A stretch of DNA of 41,953 nucleotides from Bacilli bacterium (GCA_024696885.1 JAILGI010000038.1:1-41953); one strand, 5' to 3'; counted from the first letter of the stretch, positions 32,093 to 40,487 are shown. A program made the numbers and translations. Notes: a model not told the origin generated them from the sequence alone.

Positions 32093-33168
32093 TGAATAAA
32101 AAAAAGTATATAAGCTTAACAATCGTTTTAATTCTTTTGTTTATATATGCAGGCGTTCGCATTTTAATTTCCATTTCATTAAAAGAAGGACCATTTCATT
32201 ATATATCTATGGTCGATACTATTAACCCTTTAAAATATATACATGTTGAAGACAATCTATACCTATACTTAGATGGTGGGCTCTATTCTCTCGAAAAAGA
32301 AAACATTAAATTATATCGAAGTTTTAATAGTTCATTTGCCTGCTATGATAATGGCAAATTTTATTATGGTCGAACTGGAATTAAGCCCACCCCCACTTAT
32401 TTTTATGACATTTCAACCGGAGAACAAGGAACGATTGATATTTCTTATTTGGACTTTGTTTACAACAATAAAGGCTTTGGATTAGAATTCAATAAAAAAG
32501 AAGATGGATTTAAACATATTAAAAAGTATGATTTGACAACAACGCAAGTGGAAGAATGTGATTTAGTATGGAATTATAATATGTTTATTAAGATTTACGA
32601 TATCTATTGTTATATTGATCGCACCCCATGTATTTTCAAAATTGATAATATCGATTCGTGTGTTTGCCTCGATATTGAAAATTTAAAAAATGAATGGATA
32701 TTTGTTTGGAAAGACGGATGCTGGAACACTGGTTTATATTTATTTGATATAGATATGAAATTGCTTTCTAAAAAGATTATTGGTAACAAGTTTTATGCTT
32801 CGATAACCACGAAAACGTTTAATGGAAAATGTTCCACGTACGATGAAATGTGTATTTGTCGTTACGGAGAAACAAAGATTATTAGTTACGATATTACCAC
32901 TAATAAAATGGAAGAAATAATGATATTGCCATCTCGAGATGTTCCGTTTTATTACAATGGGGAAATGTTGCTTCATTACTATGAAGGAAACATTTATAAT
33001 AACGAATTATTATTTAAAGAAGTGGATTTAATTAAAGAAGGAAAAGAACATTACCAAAAAGATGAAATGCCGGGAGAAGAAGACTTTATACATAAATACT
33101 ATTTTGACTATATAAATAACAAGATTTTTTATTTTGATTTAAAATCTTTCAATACCATTAATTTGTAA
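32092..33168 (+). CDS. Membrane-anchored protein, candidate RHS immunity
   Basis: A 358-residue protein with one N-terminal membrane helix (YISLTIVLILLFIYAGVRILI) and a long, presumably extracytoplasmic domain made of repeated beta hairpins (LYLYLDGGLYSLEKENIKLY, TYFYDISTGEQGTIDISYL, GLYLFDIDMKLLSKKII), which looks like a small propeller. I do not recognise a named family. ATG 32092 is preferred to GTG 32083 because AGGTGG lies 8 bases before it and it shares a base with the RHS stop (TGATG). That coupling immediately after the toxin tip is the standard position of an immunity gene; the membrane helix in both proteins supports interaction at the membrane. Immunity function is inference. Confidence 0.65.
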   Translation: MNKKKYISLTIVLILLFIYAGVRILISISLKEGPFHYISMVDTINPLKYIHVEDNLYLYLDGGLYSLEKENIKLYRSFNSSFACYDNGKFYYGRTGIKPTPTYFYDISTGEQGTIDISYLDFVYNNKGFGLEFNKKEDGFKHIKKYDLTTTQVEECDLVWNYNMFIKIYDIYCYIDRTPCIFKIDNIDSCVCLDIENLKNEWIFVWKDGCWNTGLYLFDIDMKLLSKKIIGNKFYASITTKTFNGKCSTYDEMCICRYGETKIISYDITTNKMEEIMILPSRDVPFYYNGEMLLHYYEGNIYNNELLFKEVDLIKEGKEHYQKDEMPGEEDFIHKYYFDYINNKIFYFDLKSFNTINL

Positions 33169-33179
33169 AGGAATAAGGC

Positions 33180-34370
33180 ATGAAAATTTTAATGATTTGC
33201 CAGTTTTATTATCCCGAGAACTTTGTTATAACAAAAATCGCGGAAAAGATAGCCTCTTTTGGTCATGATGTAACCGTTTTAACTGGTAAACCAAATTATG
33301 GATATGGTTATATCCTTCCAGAATATAAAGATGTATCTCACGAAGTAATAAACAATGTCAAAGTGGAAAGAGTGAATCTCAAACCGAGAGAACAAACTCG
33401 TAAATCCATTATTAAAAACTACCTTTCCTTTTGGAAAGCATCTAAAAAATGGGTGAGAAAAACAAAAGAAAAGTTCGATATTGTTTATTCCATGTCTTTA
33501 TCCCCAGTGACTATCTTGGCGGCGGGTAATGTCTATAAGAAAAAGCACAAAGTTCCTCATGTTGTTCATTGTGTGGATCTTTGGCCTGAATCAGTTTTAG
33601 TCACTCATGCGGTAAAAAAGAAATCATTAACTTATAAGCTTTTGTATAAATGGTCTAGGTCACTTTATAAAAAAGCGGACGAAGTATTAATTGGTTCCCC
33701 ATCTTTTGAAACATATTTTAATGATGTTTTAAAACTACCAAGCATTCCAAAGGTATTTATTCCTCAACCAAGCTTAGTGGAGGAGAGCGATTTAGAACCT
33801 TATCAATATGAAAAAGATACATTCAATATTTTATATTGTGGTAATCTGGGCACCATTCAACAAATACCAATGATTGTTGATGCAATGAAAGCATTTAAAG
33901 GCACTAATGTTAAGTTCCATGTTATTGGCATGGGCCCATTATCTCAAACATTAGAAAAAGGAATTAAAGATAACCACTTAGAAGACAATTTGAAATACTA
34001 TGGTCCAATTCCCGCTTATAAGGCAAGTGCCTATTTCAAAAGTGCAGATGCATTATATGTCTCTTTAAAAGATGAGGGATATGTTGGTAAAACAATTCCC
34101 AATAAACTAGTTATGTCGATGGCATTTAAAAAGCCAATTCTCGCTATGTTAAATGGTGATGGGAAAGACATCTTAAAAGCCGCTGATGGAGCGGTATATT
34201 CCGAACAAAACGCATCTTCATTAACCGAGGCAATTAAAACAATTTCTTCAATGAGTAAAGAAGATTTAAGTAGGTTAGGAAATAACAATTATCAATATTA
34301 TAAAAACAATCTCACTGTGGAGACTGTTTCAAGAAAAATTGAACAAGAATTATTGAACAAAATTAGCTAA
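33180..34370 (+). CDS. GT4-family glycosyltransferase (WbuB/WcaI-like)
   Basis: A 396-residue GT-B retaining glycosyltransferase. MKILMICQFYYPENFVITKIAEKIASFGHDVTVLTG is the N-terminal nucleotide-fold opening of the WbuB/WcaI group; VVHCVDLWPESVL is strongly typical. The C-terminal half has the GT4 motifs FNILYCGNLGTIQQIP and KTIPNKLVMSMAFKKPILA, which correspond to the donor-binding E-x7-E region. It acts at the cytoplasmic face on a lipid-linked acceptor; the donor sugar cannot be read. AAAGGAATAAGG precedes the ATG, 11 bases after the immunity-like gene. Its 3' end overlaps the convergent glycosyltransferase by 21 bases. Confidence 0.88.
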   Translation: MKILMICQFYYPENFVITKIAEKIASFGHDVTVLTGKPNYGYGYILPEYKDVSHEVINNVKVERVNLKPREQTRKSIIKNYLSFWKASKKWVRKTKEKFDIVYSMSLSPVTILAAGNVYKKKHKVPHVVHCVDLWPESVLVTHAVKKKSLTYKLLYKWSRSLYKKADEVLIGSPSFETYFNDVLKLPSIPKVFIPQPSLVEESDLEPYQYEKDTFNILYCGNLGTIQQIPMIVDAMKAFKGTNVKFHVIGMGPLSQTLEKGIKDNHLEDNLKYYGPIPAYKASAYFKSADALYVSLKDEGYVGKTIPNKLVMSMAFKKPILAMLNGDGKDILKAADGAVYSEQNASSLTEAIKTISSMSKEDLSRLGNNNYQYYKNNLTVETVSRKIEQELLNKIS

Positions 34371-35501
34371 GAAATCGGAAAGTTTTTTACCGATTTTTTC
34401 TATGGAATAAAGAGATAAGCACACTGTTCTAGCAGCATATGCCATCTTTTTTCTTTCTTCTGGAGACATCTTCAAAGCTTTGTCCATGGCTAAATATAAA
34501 TCTTCAACTTCACCAGATTGAGCCCAAATAGCGAGATTAGCAAATTTAGATTCTAGTTCTGTGTTTCTCACTGAGATAGTAACAGAATTGGAGGATAAAT
34601 ATTCTAATGTTTTACTAGGGATAGAAAGACGATCTAAATCCTGAGTAAATGGACGTGGATTGATGTTTGCAATTGCGTCTTTTTCAAGTTCTAAAACTTC
34701 TTTAACGGGAAGAGTGCCTAAATATTTTATTCTCGGTTCATTTCTAATGGCATTTTTAATGGCTTCTTCATCCGCGTGATGTCCACAAATAAGTAGAGAT
34801 ACTTTCTTATCTTCAATCTTCTTAAAGGCTTTGATTAAATTGTAAACGCCATAACGAGGAAGTAGTGCTCCACCGAAGAAGAAATATCTATTTTTGGTAT
34901 TTCTTTCTTCAATCTCTGATGATTCCACAACACCTTCAATGTTGATGTGTTCTTTATTCTCTTTATTAAAGAGCATGTTTAAACCTTCAGTTAAGGTGAT
35001 GAAACCATCTAATTTTGCACTTTGATTGAGAAGATACAAAGTATAAGAACGAGATGTACCTGTAATATTAGACGGTGAATCTGTACAAATACCAACCGCT
35101 GGATAATTAAACTTCTTGTGTAAATAATTAGCGGTTACGATGCATTTTGGATTGATTGTATCGGTCACGATTACTGCTTTTTCAAGTTTTAAATCGGATA
35201 ATAACTTTTTACTTTGCTTCTTAATGGAATGTAAACGTAAGAAACGATTCTTAGAAATGGATAAATAGTTATAAGTAATGTTTCCAATTTGTCTTCTTTG
35301 TGCGTTCAAAGATTTGACTGTGCAATTAGTATGAGAATACGGGCGAATTGAAATAACTTCCACTTCGTTATTTAAACTTAAAGCACGAATAATCTTGTTA
35401 TGGAAATTCTGGTTAGATGGATTTAAGGAAACTTTCCATAACTTATTAAATTCGTTATAGTCGTTTTCTTCTAAAGAAGTTGTGACGTATATAATTTTCA
35501 T
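34350..35501 (-). CDS. GT4-like glycosyltransferase
   Basis: A 383-residue GT-B-fold glycosyltransferase. The N-terminal domain (KIIYVTTSLEENDYNEFNKLW) is less conserved; the C-terminal domain has RYFFFGGALLPRYGVYNLIKAFKKI, YLGTLPVKEVLELEKDAIANINPR and SIPSKTLEYLSSN, the GT4 donor-site region. It is translationally coupled to the upstream glycosyltransferase (ATGA overlap; AAGGACTTA as Shine-Dalgarno). Together with the two neighbouring GT genes it could add successive sugars to one repeat unit. Sugar specificity is unknown. Confidence 0.8.
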   Translation of the reverse strand: MKIIYVTTSLEENDYNEFNKLWKVSLNPSNQNFHNKIIRALSLNNEVEVISIRPYSHTNCTVKSLNAQRRQIGNITYNYLSISKNRFLRLHSIKKQSKKLLSDLKLEKAVIVTDTINPKCIVTANYLHKKFNYPAVGICTDSPSNITGTSRSYTLYLLNQSAKLDGFITLTEGLNMLFNKENKEHINIEGVVESSEIEERNTKNRYFFFGGALLPRYGVYNLIKAFKKIEDKKVSLLICGHHADEEAIKNAIRNEPRIKYLGTLPVKEVLELEKDAIANINPRPFTQDLDRLSIPSKTLEYLSSNSVTISVRNTELESKFANLAIWAQSGEVEDLYLAMDKALKMSPEERKKMAYAARTVCLSLYSIEKIGKKLSDFLANFVQ

Positions 35502-36586
35502 TTCATTAAGTCCTTAATACATTTAATAGTAGTTTCCGCCATCATTTCAATAGTATTTTCTTTTGCGGTTTTAATTGCTTCAAGAGATGAACACTCTTTT
35601 AACTTATTGATTTTATCGATAATGTCCTTTTCATCATTTAATTTCACAACAAATCCATTGACGCCATCTTTAATAAGATGAGTGGAACCAATAACCTTAT
35701 CAGAAGATAAAACTGGTAAGCCCATCGCTAAGGCTTCGTTAGTGGTGTGTCCATAGATGTCTTCTTTTGATAAAGTGATAAATCCATCACATAAAGACAT
35801 AATCTTAAAAAGATTCTCTCTCTTTTCAAAAGGTCTAATGATGACGTTAGTAATATTGTTTTCAATTATAATCTTCTCGTAATTAGCTTTTTCTTTGCCT
35901 TCACCCACTAATAAAAGTGTGCCTTTGATTTGTTTGAAGAGCTTAATTAATTGTTCATTATTCTTTCTCTTGATGAACTGAGATGCGGCAATGTATAAAT
36001 CACCATTTGGGAGATTAAATGCTCTCCTCTCCGCCTCTTTTTCTTCTTTTGTTAATGGTTTAGCAATAATGTCACTGTCGTAAAGCGTGCTATAAACGTA
36101 GTGGGAAATCTTGTTTTTATCCGCTCCATAATAGAGTAAATATTCATCCGCTTCTTCACATGGAGAAAGATAATTAGCAGCGGAAGAAATATATTTAGCT
36201 TTATATTTTCTCTTAAGACTATTTTCCTTTTTAATAACACCGCCATTAATTAGAAGAGTGTAGGGGATATGTTTCTTATTTAAATATTTAATGGCTTTTA
36301 ATTCGGCAATCTTGCTATATCCATTCATGATAATTAAATCGAATTCTTGATGTCTTCTCTTAAGAATATTCTTTAATTCCGAACTAAAAGAATTCTCTTC
36401 GCCAAAAATACATTTGTTGATAATTGTGTATTTGAAGTTATATTCGTTGCAGTTATAAAAGGAATCAGGTCTATTCTTTGCCTTTTTTCTTTCGAAAATG
36501 ACTTCTAAATCAAAATGTTTAGCCAGTTCATTGAATAATCTCACCTTGTATGGTGCGGGATGGTTGAAGACAATCAAAACTTTCAT
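35498..36586 (-). CDS. GT4-family glycosyltransferase
   Basis: A GT-B glycosyltransferase of 362 residues from ATG 36586 (MKVLIVFNHPAPYKVRLFNEL). The track's longer start at 36625 adds 13 residues that overlap the promoter and is not needed: a minus-strand TATACT sits 6 bases before ATG 36586. The C-terminal domain has LYIAASQFIKRKNNEQLIKLF, GTLLLVGEGKEKANYEK and the acidic donor-site motif SKEDIYGHTTNEALAMGLPVL. There is no membrane segment; it probably works on the inner face of the membrane. It is the first gene of a two-gene operon with the 34350-35501 glycosyltransferase. Confidence 0.85.
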   Translation of the reverse strand: MKVLIVFNHPAPYKVRLFNELAKHFDLEVIFERKKAKNRPDSFYNCNEYNFKYTIINKCIFGEENSFSSELKNILKRRHQEFDLIIMNGYSKIAELKAIKYLNKKHIPYTLLINGGVIKKENSLKRKYKAKYISSAANYLSPCEEADEYLLYYGADKNKISHYVYSTLYDSDIIAKPLTKEEKEAERRAFNLPNGDLYIAASQFIKRKNNEQLIKLFKQIKGTLLLVGEGKEKANYEKIIIENNITNVIIRPFEKRENLFKIMSLCDGFITLSKEDIYGHTTNEALAMGLPVLSSDKVIGSTHLIKDGVNGFVVKLNDEKDIIDKINKLKECSSLEAIKTAKENTIEMMAETTIKCIKDLMK

Positions 36587-36592
36587 AAAATC

Positions 36593-36598
36593 AGTATA
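36593..36598 (-). promoter_or_regulatory. -10 box of the minus-strand glycosyltransferase operon
   Basis: Minus-strand TATACT preceded by TTG, 6 bases before ATG 36586. No Shine-Dalgarno. Confidence 0.5.
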
Positions 36599-36616
36599 CA
36601 AGCATGTCATAAAAAA

Positions 36617-36625
36617 TGATATCAT
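36617..36625 (+). promoter_or_regulatory. Extended -10 box of ung (leaderless start predicted)
   Basis: TGA-TATCAT, 6 bases before ATG 36632. There is no room for a leader or Shine-Dalgarno. It is divergent from the glycosyltransferase promoter within a 45-base gap. Confidence 0.55.
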
Positions 36626-36631
36626 TTTTAT

Positions 36632-37306
36632 ATGCTAACAAAAATCAAGACTTGGAATGAATTTTTTAAACTCACGCAAGGAAAAGAATATTCTGTGCGT
36701 TTGCATAAATTTTTAGATGAGGAATATAGCGCATATACTTGTTATCCCCCTCGTCAGTTATTATTTAATGCTTTTAAATTAACACCTCTAGACAAAGTCA
36801 AAGTGGTGATTATTGGCCAAGATCCATATCATGAACCAGGCCAAGCTATGGGTTTGTCTTTCTCTGTTCCTAATGGCATAATGCCCCCTCCATCTTTAAT
36901 CAATATTTATAAAGAAATACAAGATGAGTATGACACCAAAATGGACCTAAATAATGGCGATTTAACGTATTTAGCTAAGCAAGGTGTCCTTCTTTTGAAC
37001 TCAGTTTTATCAGTAAGAGCCCATCTTCCACTTAGCCACAACATCGAAGAATATCGCATGTTCTTTGAAGACGTTTTAGAAGTGTTAGACCATCAAACTC
37101 AGCCAATTGTATTCCTTCTTTGGGGAGGAAATGCAAGAAGACTAAAAAAGAATCTTCATAATCCTTCACATTTAGTCTTAGAATGCGCCCACCCTTCACC
37201 CTTATCCGCGAATAGAGGTGGATGGTTTAAGAACAACCATTTCCGTTTAACTAACCAATATTTAAAAGAACATCATTTAAAACCAATTGAATGGTGCAAA
37301 CAATAG
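36632..37306 (+). CDS. ung: Uracil-DNA glycosylase (family 1)
   Basis: Base-excision repair enzyme that removes uracil from DNA. The 224 residues are standard. The water-activating loop VVIIGQDPYHEPGQA (GQDPYH at 62-67) and the leucine/minor-groove loop HPSPLSANRGGWFKNNHF (about 187) are both intact, as is LLLNSVLSVRA. The start follows an extended -10 by only 6 bases, so the mRNA is probably leaderless. A TPP riboswitch for the next gene begins just after the stop and no terminator is seen between them. Confidence 0.97.
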   Translation: MLTKIKTWNEFFKLTQGKEYSVRLHKFLDEEYSAYTCYPPRQLLFNAFKLTPLDKVKVVIIGQDPYHEPGQAMGLSFSVPNGIMPPPSLINIYKEIQDEYDTKMDLNNGDLTYLAKQGVLLLNSVLSVRAHLPLSHNIEEYRMFFEDVLEVLDHQTQPIVFLLWGGNARRLKKNLHNPSHLVLECAHPSPLSANRGGWFKNNHFRLTNQYLKEHHLKPIEWCKQ

Positions 37307-37312
37307 TTATAA

Positions 37313-37405
37313 ACTATCACTGGGAGCTGGGCAATAACCCGGCTGAGAGGAACCGTGTTCCGGTTCGACTAAACACCTGATCCAGGTAATGCTGGCGGAG
37401 GTTAC
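37313..37405 (+). promoter_or_regulatory. TPP (thiamine pyrophosphate) riboswitch aptamer
   Basis: Conserved THI-box elements in order: CTGGGAGC, a GGG/CCC arm, GGCTGAGAGG, an extra stem (GAACCG...CGGTTC), ACCTGATCCAGGTAATGCTGGCGGAGG. The sequence lies directly upstream of a thiamine-transporter gene. Outer P1 limits are approximate. Confidence 0.95.
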
Positions 37406-37437
37406 TATTTTTTTCCTCCGGGTGTTGTTTTAGGAGG
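37396..37437 (+). promoter_or_regulatory. Expression platform: SD-sequestering switch of the TPP riboswitch
   Basis: CGGAGG at the aptamer 3' end (37396-37401), CCTCCG (37415-37420) and the Shine-Dalgarno AGGAGG (37432-37437) can pair in two exclusive ways. Without TPP, CGGAGG can pair with CCTCCG and free the SD; with TPP, CGGAGG is held in the aptamer and CCTCC can mask the SD. No terminator hairpin with a downstream T run is seen, so control should be translational. Confidence 0.7.
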
Positions 37438-37447
37438 ATTTTTATTT

Positions 37448-38455
37448 ATGGAAGAAACAAGCCCAAAAAGAGAAGACAAATTATCATTATTTTTTAAGAA
37501 TTATGGATGGGTTATCTCTATCGTTTGTGGGATAATTTCAATTCTATTTTTATTAGGAGTTGTCGTCACCTACAAAGTTAAAATTGGCGACGATTCATTC
37601 TATTACAACGTTCATCTATTTGATTATTTAAAACATCAAAATAAATACGACTGGACAATGGATATGACACTTGGCTTTTTGCTTGGTGGTATCATCTGTG
37701 TGTCATTAAGAAAAGTCGTTAAAGACATTGGCACCGCTGGTGGATTATTCTTTGTTTTGGCGATCACTTCATTGGCCCTTTGCCGTGAATTTTATACGGA
37801 AAACGCCATTGAAAACCTCAAATCTGTGTCTTTAGGATGGGGCGCAGTGTGTTCAATTGCTTTTGCGATTGCCGCTGGTATTTTTGCGCTTTCAGATAAC
37901 TTTTCAAATAACCCAATTACTACCAGAGATATTGCTGAAGATGGCATTTTGATCGCTTCCGCATTTGTTTTAAATCTCATTAAGTTACCAATAGCTACCG
38001 GTGGAGGTTCCATCAATTTCCAAATGCTTCCATTGTACCTAATCGCTTTAAGACATGGACCAGCACATGGGTTAATTTGTGGCGGCATTGTTTATGGATT
38101 GATTACCTGCTTCACTGATGGTTGGGGATTTGCTACATATCCATTCGATTACCTAATCGGTTTTGGCAGTGTTATGGTAATGGGATTCTTCAAAAATCTC
38201 GTATTTCCTAAAGATACTAAAACATACAATTTCAAAGGTGAATTATTCCTCTTTATTTCCGCTGTCTTAGCGACTGCGGTTAGATTTATCGGATCCACCG
38301 CTTCTTCATCCATTGTTTATGGTTTAAAAATCATCCCCGCTATGCAATACAATGCGATATATATTCCTATAAGTGGTGCTATATCTCTTGCGGTTCTCAT
38401 GATTGCGTATGGACCATTAATTAAAATTAATAATCGCTATCCCGTGAATAAATAA
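37448..38455 (+). CDS. thiT: Thiamine-specific ECF transporter S component ThiT
   Basis: Substrate-binding membrane subunit of an energy-coupling-factor thiamine transporter. The C-terminal half matches ThiT: TTRDIAEDGILIASAFVLNL, LPIATGGGSINFQMLPLYLIALRHGP and TDGWGFATYPFDYLIGF, which includes the aromatic thiamine-binding residues. At 335 residues it is much longer than typical ThiT (about 180-200); the first about 155 residues add four or so helices (residues about 18-40, 75-90, 98-115, 130-150). The TPP riboswitch upstream confirms the substrate. The shared ECF ATPases and T component are not in the window. Confidence 0.92.
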   Translation: MEETSPKREDKLSLFFKNYGWVISIVCGIISILFLLGVVVTYKVKIGDDSFYYNVHLFDYLKHQNKYDWTMDMTLGFLLGGIICVSLRKVVKDIGTAGGLFFVLAITSLALCREFYTENAIENLKSVSLGWGAVCSIAFAIAAGIFALSDNFSNNPITTRDIAEDGILIASAFVLNLIKLPIATGGGSINFQMLPLYLIALRHGPAHGLICGGIVYGLITCFTDGWGFATYPFDYLIGFGSVMVMGFFKNLVFPKDTKTYNFKGELFLFISAVLATAVRFIGSTASSSIVYGLKIIPAMQYNAIYIPISGAISLAVLMIAYGPLIKINNRYPVNK

Positions 38456-38466
38456 CTAAACAAACT

Positions 38467-38491
38467 CTAATTAATTTGATATATTAATTAG
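38467..38491. repeat. AT-rich perfect inverted repeat upstream of 38509
   Basis: CTAATTAAT and ATTAATTAG, nine-base perfect arms around TTGATAT. Pairing can extend through AACTC...GAGTT across a small bulge, and the right arm reaches the AAGAG ribosome-binding site. It could be a weak operator, an SD-modulating hairpin or a decayed terminator. Confidence 0.4.
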
Positions 38492-38508
38492 CAAGAGTTA
38501 TCAAAATT

Positions 38509-39495
38509 ATGGACGAAAAAAATATCAAAGAATCAACAAATCAAGAAACTATCAAACAAGAAAATCAAGAACCACAACAAACATTTAACCCCGTCATCGA
38601 CATTAAAGCCCTTCAATATGACAAACCATACTATGAAGTAGTCGAAGACGAGAGAAATAATTTGCTATCACAAGCCAAAAAGTCGGGTACCATTTCTCGT
38701 ATTCTTTTGTTTTTGGTTTTAGCGTTAGGAACAGGTGGCATTATCACCTACATGAACGCAATTTATATTGCCGCGGGTATTTGTGCCGGTTTAGCGGTGG
38801 CCCTTTTAATTACGCATTTAATTCTCAGTAAGAGAATTGCTAGACCAGATGAAAAAGGCTACATCAACAATGCTAGTGCTGCAATTGATAGTTTTGTTTT
38901 TAGCGATACTCGTTTTTCTGATGTCTTATTTGACACCACCGCCAAACTTGAATTAGGCGATGTTTATAGTGATGGTGTTTATGCAGGTCTTATTAAAATG
39001 ATTTCTAGAAACCTCGTCACAGGTAAATTCAATGATGCATCATTTAAGATTTGCGAATGCGCCTTACATCAACCGGGTGAAAAGAATAGACCGGAAGCCG
39101 CTTTCATTGGGAAATATATGGTATTTCCTAACTCTTTACACTTTGAAGGCCGCATTCTTTTAATCTCTAAAGGTAAAGAAGATGTTGACTTACCAACCGA
39201 TTTAGATGGTTTAGTACAAGTAGAAGGTGAAGATAAATTCTTTGCTTATGCCCTTAGTGAAAAGTCTTATAAAGAGTTAAGCAAGAAATTTATTTCTGCG
39301 ATTAAAAAGATTGATATTTCTAATCACTTATTGAATCTCAATATTGCTGTTTGGAGTGGAAAAACAATAGTTTACGCTAGCTATGATGATGCGACTATTT
39401 CCTTATCTCCAGCTGAACCATTCAAGCGTGAAGCCCAAGAATCATTCCGTAAGGATCTAATCCAAATTTTAGAAGCTCTAGATCTTATCAAATAG
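38509..39495 (+). CDS. Membrane protein with DUF3137-like C-terminal domain
   Basis: A 328-residue protein with a Gln/Glu-rich N-terminus (about 1-60), two adjacent helices (ILLFLVLALGTGGIITYM and YIAAGICAGLAVALLITHLIL, about 65-110) and a soluble domain of about 210 residues. The domain ends in a pattern of short strands and helices (FEGRILLISKG, FFAYALSEKSYKEL, LNIAVWSGKTIVYASY) that resembles DUF3137, a family of unknown function. This match is by pattern and not by a firm motif. AAGAG is about 11 bases before the ATG. It stands 53 bases after thiT and 10 before the DUF402 gene. Confidence 0.65.
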   Translation: MDEKNIKESTNQETIKQENQEPQQTFNPVIDIKALQYDKPYYEVVEDERNNLLSQAKKSGTISRILLFLVLALGTGGIITYMNAIYIAAGICAGLAVALLITHLILSKRIARPDEKGYINNASAAIDSFVFSDTRFSDVLFDTTAKLELGDVYSDGVYAGLIKMISRNLVTGKFNDASFKICECALHQPGEKNRPEAAFIGKYMVFPNSLHFEGRILLISKGKEDVDLPTDLDGLVQVEGEDKFFAYALSEKSYKELSKKFISAIKKIDISNHLLNLNIAVWSGKTIVYASYDDATISLSPAEPFKREAQESFRKDLIQILEALDLIK

Positions 39496-39505
39496 AGGTA
39501 ACGTT

Positions 39506-40033
39506 ATGGATTTAGTGGGTCGTTGGTTAAGCATTGAATGTTTCAAACATAACGGTTCTTTACATCGCTATTGGGACCGTGGTTTAGTTTTGGAAAATAA
39601 TGATGACTATATTGTCATTGCTTCTAAAAAAGCAAAAGTTGTGGAAAACAATGGCCGTTGTTGGTTTACAAAAGAACCCGCGGTAACTATATTCTCCAAA
39701 AAAGAGTGGTGGAACGCTATCTGTATGATTAAAAAAGATGGCATTTGTTTCTACTGCAATATTGCTTCACCTTGTTTAGTAAATAAAGAAGCCATCAAAT
39801 ATATCGATTATGACTTAGATGCTAAGTTATTTCCTAATGGTGAAATACGTGTTTTAGATGAAAAAGAATATGCACATCATCGTGCTTTATATGAATATAA
39901 CGATGAATTAGATACTGTTTTGAAATATCAAACCAGTGTCATCATCGACAGAATGAAAAAGAAAGAATTCCCATTTGAAGATGAATTAATAACTAGTTAT
40001 TTTGACCAATTTCTTCAAATGATTAAAAGATAA
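39506..40033 (+). CDS. DUF402 / nucleoside tri- and diphosphate phosphatase-like protein
   Basis: A 175-residue DUF402 (YgaC/Ntdp-like) protein. Recognisable parts are FKHNGSLHRYWDRGLVLE, the WFTKEPAVTIFSKKEWWNAICMIKKDGICFYCNIASPC core and IKYIDYDLDAKLFPNGEIRVLDEKEY, with acidic residues that bind metal in characterised members. Staphylococcal Ntdp hydrolyses nucleoside tri- and diphosphates and affects virulence; whether this protein has that activity is inferred. GAGGTAACGTT precedes the ATG. It lies one base before tsaE in what looks like one operon. Confidence 0.88.
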   Translation: MDLVGRWLSIECFKHNGSLHRYWDRGLVLENNDDYIVIASKKAKVVENNGRCWFTKEPAVTIFSKKEWWNAICMIKKDGICFYCNIASPCLVNKEAIKYIDYDLDAKLFPNGEIRVLDEKEYAHHRALYEYNDELDTVLKYQTSVIIDRMKKKEFPFEDELITSYFDQFLQMIKR

Positions 40034-40034
40034 A

Positions 40035-40487
40035 ATGGAAAAGGTTTTTACAAGTAAAAGTCAAGAAGAAACCATATCTTTAGGCGAGCAATTAGCCCAT
40101 CTTATTCCTAATGGAACTACTTTACTTTTGACCGGTGATTTAGGCGCGGGCAAAACCACTCTTGTGAGAGGAATTGGTAAGGGATTACATATAAAAGACG
40201 TCATCCAATCACCCACTTTTAATATCATGAAAATCTACTTAAAAGCGGATAAACCTTTAATTCATATTGATGCTTATCGTCTCGCTGATATTCCAAATAA
40301 TGATATTGGTTTAGATGAATATATTGGTTACGAAACCGGTATTACCGTTATTGAATGGCCAAATTATATTGAAAACCTAATTCCTAAGAACCATGTTGAA
40401 GTTACGATTGTTAACTTAGGTGATGATAATCGTAAGCTCACCTTTAAAGGTGATAACTTATCATTTTTAGAGGGGGTATCATTATGA
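40035..40487 (+). CDS. tsaE: tRNA threonylcarbamoyladenosine synthesis ATPase TsaE
   Basis: P-loop ATPase of the TsaBDE complex that makes t6A37 in ANN-decoding tRNAs. Walker A is GDLGAGKTTLVRGI (34-47), followed by QSPTFNIMKIY and HIDAYRL, the conserved switch and Walker B-like segments, and VIEWPNYIENL near the C-terminus. The 150-residue length is typical. It begins one base after the DUF402 stop and overlaps tsaB by four bases (ATGA, with GAGGGGG as the Shine-Dalgarno for tsaB). Confidence 0.96.
   Translation: MEKVFTSKSQEETISLGEQLAHLIPNGTTLLLTGDLGAGKTTLVRGIGKGLHIKDVIQSPTFNIMKIYLKADKPLIHIDAYRLADIPNNDIGLDEYIGYETGITVIEWPNYIENLIPKNHVEVTIVNLGDDNRKLTFKGDNLSFLEGVSL

Noticed and set aside
31898-32122. 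Minus-strand 74-residue ORF opposite the RHS toxin tip, considered as an antisense immunity gene
   Set aside because: It lacks a ribosome-binding site and promoter, and its composition is that expected from the complement of the toxin sequence.
36587-36625. Longer N-terminus (MISFFMTCLYTDF) of the 35498 glycosyltransferase
   Set aside because: It spans the promoter region, and the family N-terminus begins at MKVLIVFNHP.
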